Below are positions 35,230 through 37,949 of a stretch of 37,949 bases of DNA, in pieces. This DNA comes from Alphaproteobacteria bacterium (GTDB lineage Bacteria; Pseudomonadota; Alphaproteobacteria; JAEUKQ01). The position numbers and the translations under genes were made by a program. The stretch's first letter is position 1; each line of letters starts with the position of its first letter. The stretch is taken from the NCBI GenBank assembly GCA_016794225.1, contig JAEUKQ010000009.1, positions 1 through 37,949 of the forward strand. The letters run 5' to 3'. The notes under the pieces are model-generated. The model had not been told where the DNA came from, made no database searches, and saw nothing but the letters and a program-made list of their open reading frames with translations.

Positions 35230-35718
35230 ATGAATTGGGTTGATATAATTGTGATCGTTATTGTCGCAATTTCAGGACTTTTAGCCCTTAGTATTGGATT
35301 TATTAAAGAAATTTTGTGGTTGGCTGCTTGGGTTATAGCCGTGATTGTTGCAATTTATACAGGCCCCGAGATTTCTGCATGGGTAGAAGGGTATATAGAA
35401 CGTGAATTAATCGCCCAACTTGTTGGTTGGGGAGGAGTATTCCTGGTAACATTGGTAATATTGATGATTTTTGTTCATCTTATTGGTAAAGCAATTGTTC
35501 CTGACTCCCCAACCGCAGTCGATCGTTGGCTTGGGCTTGTTTTTGGATTGGTCCGGGGATGGGTGATTGTGTGCTTGTTATATATGTTAACTTTATGGGC
35601 TTTTCCCGGTCAGGAAGGTAGGTATTTTCTTGAGAATAGCTTTACTAAACCATATTTAGATATGGGTGTTGATTTTGTTCGTTCTTTAATCCCTCTTGAT
35701 CAACCAACAAATCCGTAA
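35230..35718 (+). CDS. cvpA: CvpA family membrane protein
   Basis: A 162-residue inner membrane protein with about four hydrophobic segments: VDIIVIVIVAISGLLALSIG, then KEILWLAAWVIAVIVAIY, GGVFLVTLVILMIFVHLIG and GLVFGLVRGWVIVCLLYML. The first segment and GLVRGWVIV are typical CvpA features. The role is unsettled; family links include colicin V production and stationary-phase or envelope functions. ATG 35230 lies 5 bases after GGAG and is preferred over GTG 35224, which would overlap that site. In many alphaproteobacteria purF comes next. Here an SDR gene starts 13 bases after the stop instead. Confidence 0.88.
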   Translation: MNWVDIIVIVIVAISGLLALSIGFIKEILWLAAWVIAVIVAIYTGPEISAWVEGYIERELIAQLVGWGGVFLVTLVILMIFVHLIGKAIVPDSPTAVDRWLGLVFGLVRGWVIVCLLYMLTLWAFPGQEGRYFLENSFTKPYLDMGVDFVRSLIPLDQPTNP

Positions 35719-35731
35719 AAATTAGAATTAT

Positions 35732-36490
35732 ATGGCTCAAAACATACAAAGATTTCAAGGTAAAATAGCTCTAGTCACCGGTGCTTCGCGTGGTATAGGC
35801 GCTTCAGTTGCTATTTTATTGGCATCTCAAGGGGCGCAGGTAATCTTATTAGCGCGCAATCAACGTCTTTTAGAAAAGACCGATGATCAAATTAAAAAAG
35901 TTGGTAAAACAGCCATTTTATTGCCTTTTGATCTAATGGAAATTGAAAAAATTAATCTGATAGGACAGGCAATTTATGAACGTTTTGGTAGACTTGATAT
36001 ATTAGTTAGTAACGCAGCTATTCTTGGTACTTTGACACAATTAGTGCAAATAACACCCGAAGAATGGGAAAGAGTTCTTAAAATTAATTTTACATCAAAC
36101 TGGTATCTTATAAGAGCACTTGACCCTTTACTAAGATTGTCTGCGGCTGGTCGCGCTGTTTTTGTGACTAGCGGTGTTACCAGAAGGATTCCTGCATATT
36201 GGGGCACTTATGCTATTAGCAAAACAGCATTGGAAATGCTGGTTCGTATATATGCGGCCGAAACGGCTATGACAAACATTAAAATTAATTTGCTTAGCCC
36301 GGGTGCCGTTAAGACGGATATGCGTAAACAGGCCTTTCCTGGTGAGGATCCAAAAAAATTAAAAAATCCAGATGAAATCGCACATGCTTTCTTGGATCTA
36401 TTAGACCAAGATTGTACTTTGCATGGAAAAACAATTGATTTGTCATTGTTTAACCCAGCAAATAAGGAATCAATTCGTATTTATGACTAA
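35732..36490 (+). CDS. SDR family oxidoreductase
   Basis: A short-chain dehydrogenase/reductase of 252 residues with the cofactor motif TGASRGIGASVA, NAAILG in place of NNAG, Ser in VFVTSGVTRR, and the catalytic YAISK pair. The family branch is the one often found after cvpA and purF in alphaproteobacteria; its substrate is not known. It has an active site that looks complete. It lies 13 bases after cvpA and 15 bases before fabD, so it is part of the same transcription unit. A role in fatty acid chemistry is possible from the next genes but the gene also appears in this position where fabD is elsewhere. Confidence 0.82.
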   Translation: MAQNIQRFQGKIALVTGASRGIGASVAILLASQGAQVILLARNQRLLEKTDDQIKKVGKTAILLPFDLMEIEKINLIGQAIYERFGRLDILVSNAAILGTLTQLVQITPEEWERVLKINFTSNWYLIRALDPLLRLSAAGRAVFVTSGVTRRIPAYWGTYAISKTALEMLVRIYAAETAMTNIKINLLSPGAVKTDMRKQAFPGEDPKKLKNPDEIAHAFLDLLDQDCTLHGKTIDLSLFNPANKESIRIYD

Positions 36491-36505
36491 AAAAGGAATT
36501 TTTTT

Positions 36506-37462
36506 ATGGCTTTTGCGTTAGTTTTTCCAGGCCAGGGCTCGCAATTCGTCAGTATGGGCGTGGATCTAGCAAATAATTTTACCGCAGCTAAAAAAGTGTT
36601 TCAGGAAGTTGATGATTCACTTAAACAATCTTTATTTAAGATTATTAGTGATGGGCCAGAAAGTGATTTAATGTTAACTGAGAATACACAACCAGCCTTA
36701 ATGGCAGTAAGTATGGCCTTTGTTAGTGTATTAAATCAAGAATCTGGTTATCCAATTGTTACAAAATCAAGTATTCTGGCGGGTCATTCGCTTGGTGAAT
36801 ATACAGCTTTGACAGTTAGTGGTGCTTTTAATTTAGCAGAAAGTGCTCAGCTACTTAAAATTCGTGGACAAGCCATGCAGCGTGCTGTACCGGTTGGCCA
36901 AGGTGCGATGGCAGCATTGCTTGGCTCTGATCTAGATACAGCAGTAAAAATATGCCAAGCAGCCGCAAGTAAAACAAATCAAATTTGTGTGCCGGCAAAT
37001 GATAATTCGGTTGGACAAATTGTTATTAGTGGTAATAAGACAGCTATTGACGAAGCAATAAATCTTGCATCAACTTATGGTATCAAGAAAGCTGTATTAT
37101 TACCTGTTAGTGCGCCTTTTCATTGTCCATTAATGGAATCAGCAGCACAACGTATGGCTGATGCTTTAATGAGTGTACAGATTAAATCATTACAAAAGCC
37201 TGTTGTAACTAATTTTAATGCCCAGGTAACCAGCGACCATAAACTTATTCCTGATTTATTAGTTAAGCAAGTTGTTGGAATGGTACGTTGGCGCGAATCT
37301 GTAATACAAATGAAAAACCAACAGATCACTGACTATATTGAAATTGGTGCAGGCAAGGTTTTATCGGGGCTTATTAAACGTATCGACAAAGATGCTAATT
37401 GTTTAAATTGTGGTGAAGTAGGTCATATCGAATCGATTATTAAATACATAAATAACCAATAA
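36506..37462 (+). CDS. fabD: Malonyl-CoA:ACP transacylase FabD
   Basis: Transfers malonyl groups from CoA to acyl carrier protein to feed fatty acid elongation. At 318 residues it has FPGQGSQFVSMG at the start, the nucleophile Ser in GHSLGEYTAL, the acidic/Arg region KIRGQAMQRAVP, and the catalytic His in PVSAPFHCPLM. The C-terminal end carries an unusual NCLNCG Cys pair, probably without meaning. AAAAGG lies before the ATG. fabG follows after 46 bases. A weak AT-only hairpin (37457-37474) lies just after the stop codon region. Confidence 0.95.
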   Translation: MAFALVFPGQGSQFVSMGVDLANNFTAAKKVFQEVDDSLKQSLFKIISDGPESDLMLTENTQPALMAVSMAFVSVLNQESGYPIVTKSSILAGHSLGEYTALTVSGAFNLAESAQLLKIRGQAMQRAVPVGQGAMAALLGSDLDTAVKICQAAASKTNQICVPANDNSVGQIVISGNKTAIDEAINLASTYGIKKAVLLPVSAPFHCPLMESAAQRMADALMSVQIKSLQKPVVTNFNAQVTSDHKLIPDLLVKQVVGMVRWRESVIQMKNQQITDYIEIGAGKVLSGLIKRIDKDANCLNCGEVGHIESIIKYINNQ

Positions 37463-37508
37463 AATTATTTATTGCTGCTCAGTACAATTATAAAATGTGG
37501 AGATTTTT

Positions 37509-37949
37509 ATGTTTAGCCTAAATGGAAAGAAAGCCTTAGTAACAGGCGCTTCAGGGGGAATTGGTCAGTCTATTGTAAAAGCCTTGCATCAGCAGGGGGC
37601 AACAGTAATTGTTACTGGCACAAAACAAGAAATTCTGAATGATATGGCCATACAATTTAAAGACCGAATACATGTTATAGCCGCAAATTTAAGCCAACCG
37701 GGTGAGATTGATCGATTAATCTCTCAATCAACTGAATTGCTTAAAGGGGACATTGATATTCTTGTCAATAATGCCGGCGTTACTAGGGACACCCTTGCAA
37801 TGCGCATGAAAGACGAAGATTGGTCTATGGTGATCGATCTTAACTTAACAACATGTTTTAAGCTATCGCGTCAAGTATTAAGAGGTATGATGAAGCAACG
37901 TTGGGGGCGCATCATTAATATGACATCAATTGTTGGTATCAGTGGAAAC
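37509..37949 (+). CDS. fabG: 3-oxoacyl-ACP reductase FabG, N-terminal part
   Basis: The gene is cut by the window end after 147 residues. The visible part has TGASGGIGQSIVKAL, DILVNNAGVTRDTLAMRMKD and the start of the active-site block RIINMTSIVGISGN with the catalytic Ser. The NNAGVTRDTLAMRM sequence marks FabG rather than other SDR enzymes. It reduces 3-oxoacyl-ACP with NADPH in fatty acid elongation. GTGGAG lies 7 bases before the ATG. Order fabD-fabG is classic; acpP and fabF are expected beyond the window. The Tyr-x3-Lys pair cannot be seen. Confidence 0.9.
   Translation, partial: MFSLNGKKALVTGASGGIGQSIVKALHQQGATVIVTGTKQEILNDMAIQFKDRIHVIAANLSQPGEIDRLISQSTELLKGDIDILVNNAGVTRDTLAMRMKDEDWSMVIDLNLTTCFKLSRQVLRGMMKQRWGRIINMTSIVGISGN

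Noticed and set aside
1-37949. CRISPR arrays, toxin-antitoxin pairs, phage or insertion sequences, tRNA genes
   Set aside because: No regular repeats, transposase or integrase genes, terminal inverted repeats or cloverleaf sequences were seen; genes are housekeeping in character.

Overview
This is an AT-rich window (clearly over 60% A+T by eye) from an alphaproteobacterium. The evidence for that class is a complete gcrA, a divK-pleD-rpmG run, a PAS_5-type protein, a C-terminal processing protease, the order TPR protein-bamB-der, and the block rpsF-rpsR-rplI-dnaB-alr-mlaE-mlaF-radA-cvpA-SDR. AT richness, one decayed gene, a degenerate PleD output domain and the absence of purF from its usual place suggest a host-associated lineage under genome reduction, perhaps Holosporales-like. 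That placement is inference. Nothing here looks like a phage, plasmid, insertion sequence, CRISPR array, rRNA or tRNA.

Layout. 1-950: end of phenylalanine 4-hydroxylase and maiA (Phe/Tyr catabolism). 950-3180: a decayed LemA-like gene, an intact lemA and a TPM-domain protein. 3183-5567, minus strand: an MltB-type lytic transglycosylase and an ELM1-family glycosyltransferase-like protein. 5727-13172: alpha-2-macroglobulin and penicillin-binding protein 1C, a periplasmic defence and repair pair. 13177-15287, minus strand: 3-hydroxybutyrate dehydrogenase and RNase D. 15414-20306: aspS, agmatine deiminase, divK, pleD and rpmG. 20328-24453: C-terminal processing protease (minus), RsmB-like rRNA methyltransferase, PAS protein and gcrA (minus). 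24722-28147: YfgM-like TPR protein, bamB and der. 28289-37949: ribosomal proteins S6, S18 and L9, then dnaB, alr, mlaE, mlaF, radA, cvpA, an SDR, fabD and a fabG cut by the window end.

How the genes fit together. DivK, PleD and GcrA belong to the alphaproteobacterial CtrA cell-cycle network, and two overlapping TTAA-N7-TTAA boxes stand before the PAS gene. PleD keeps its phosphoacceptor Asp but its GGDEF motif is ruined, so it probably signals without making c-di-GMP. Envelope upkeep is represented by MltB, A2M/PBP1C, BamB, Alr, Mla components and the processing protease. Tyrosine breakdown ends in acetoacetate, which 3-hydroxybutyrate dehydrogenase can interconvert with 3-hydroxybutyrate.

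I found no convincing wholly new multi-gene system. The most interesting signals are the tandem CtrA boxes, the degenerate PleD, a perfect terminator-like hairpin inside the start of pbpC, the clean loss of purF, and a G8 tract in the ELM1-family gene.
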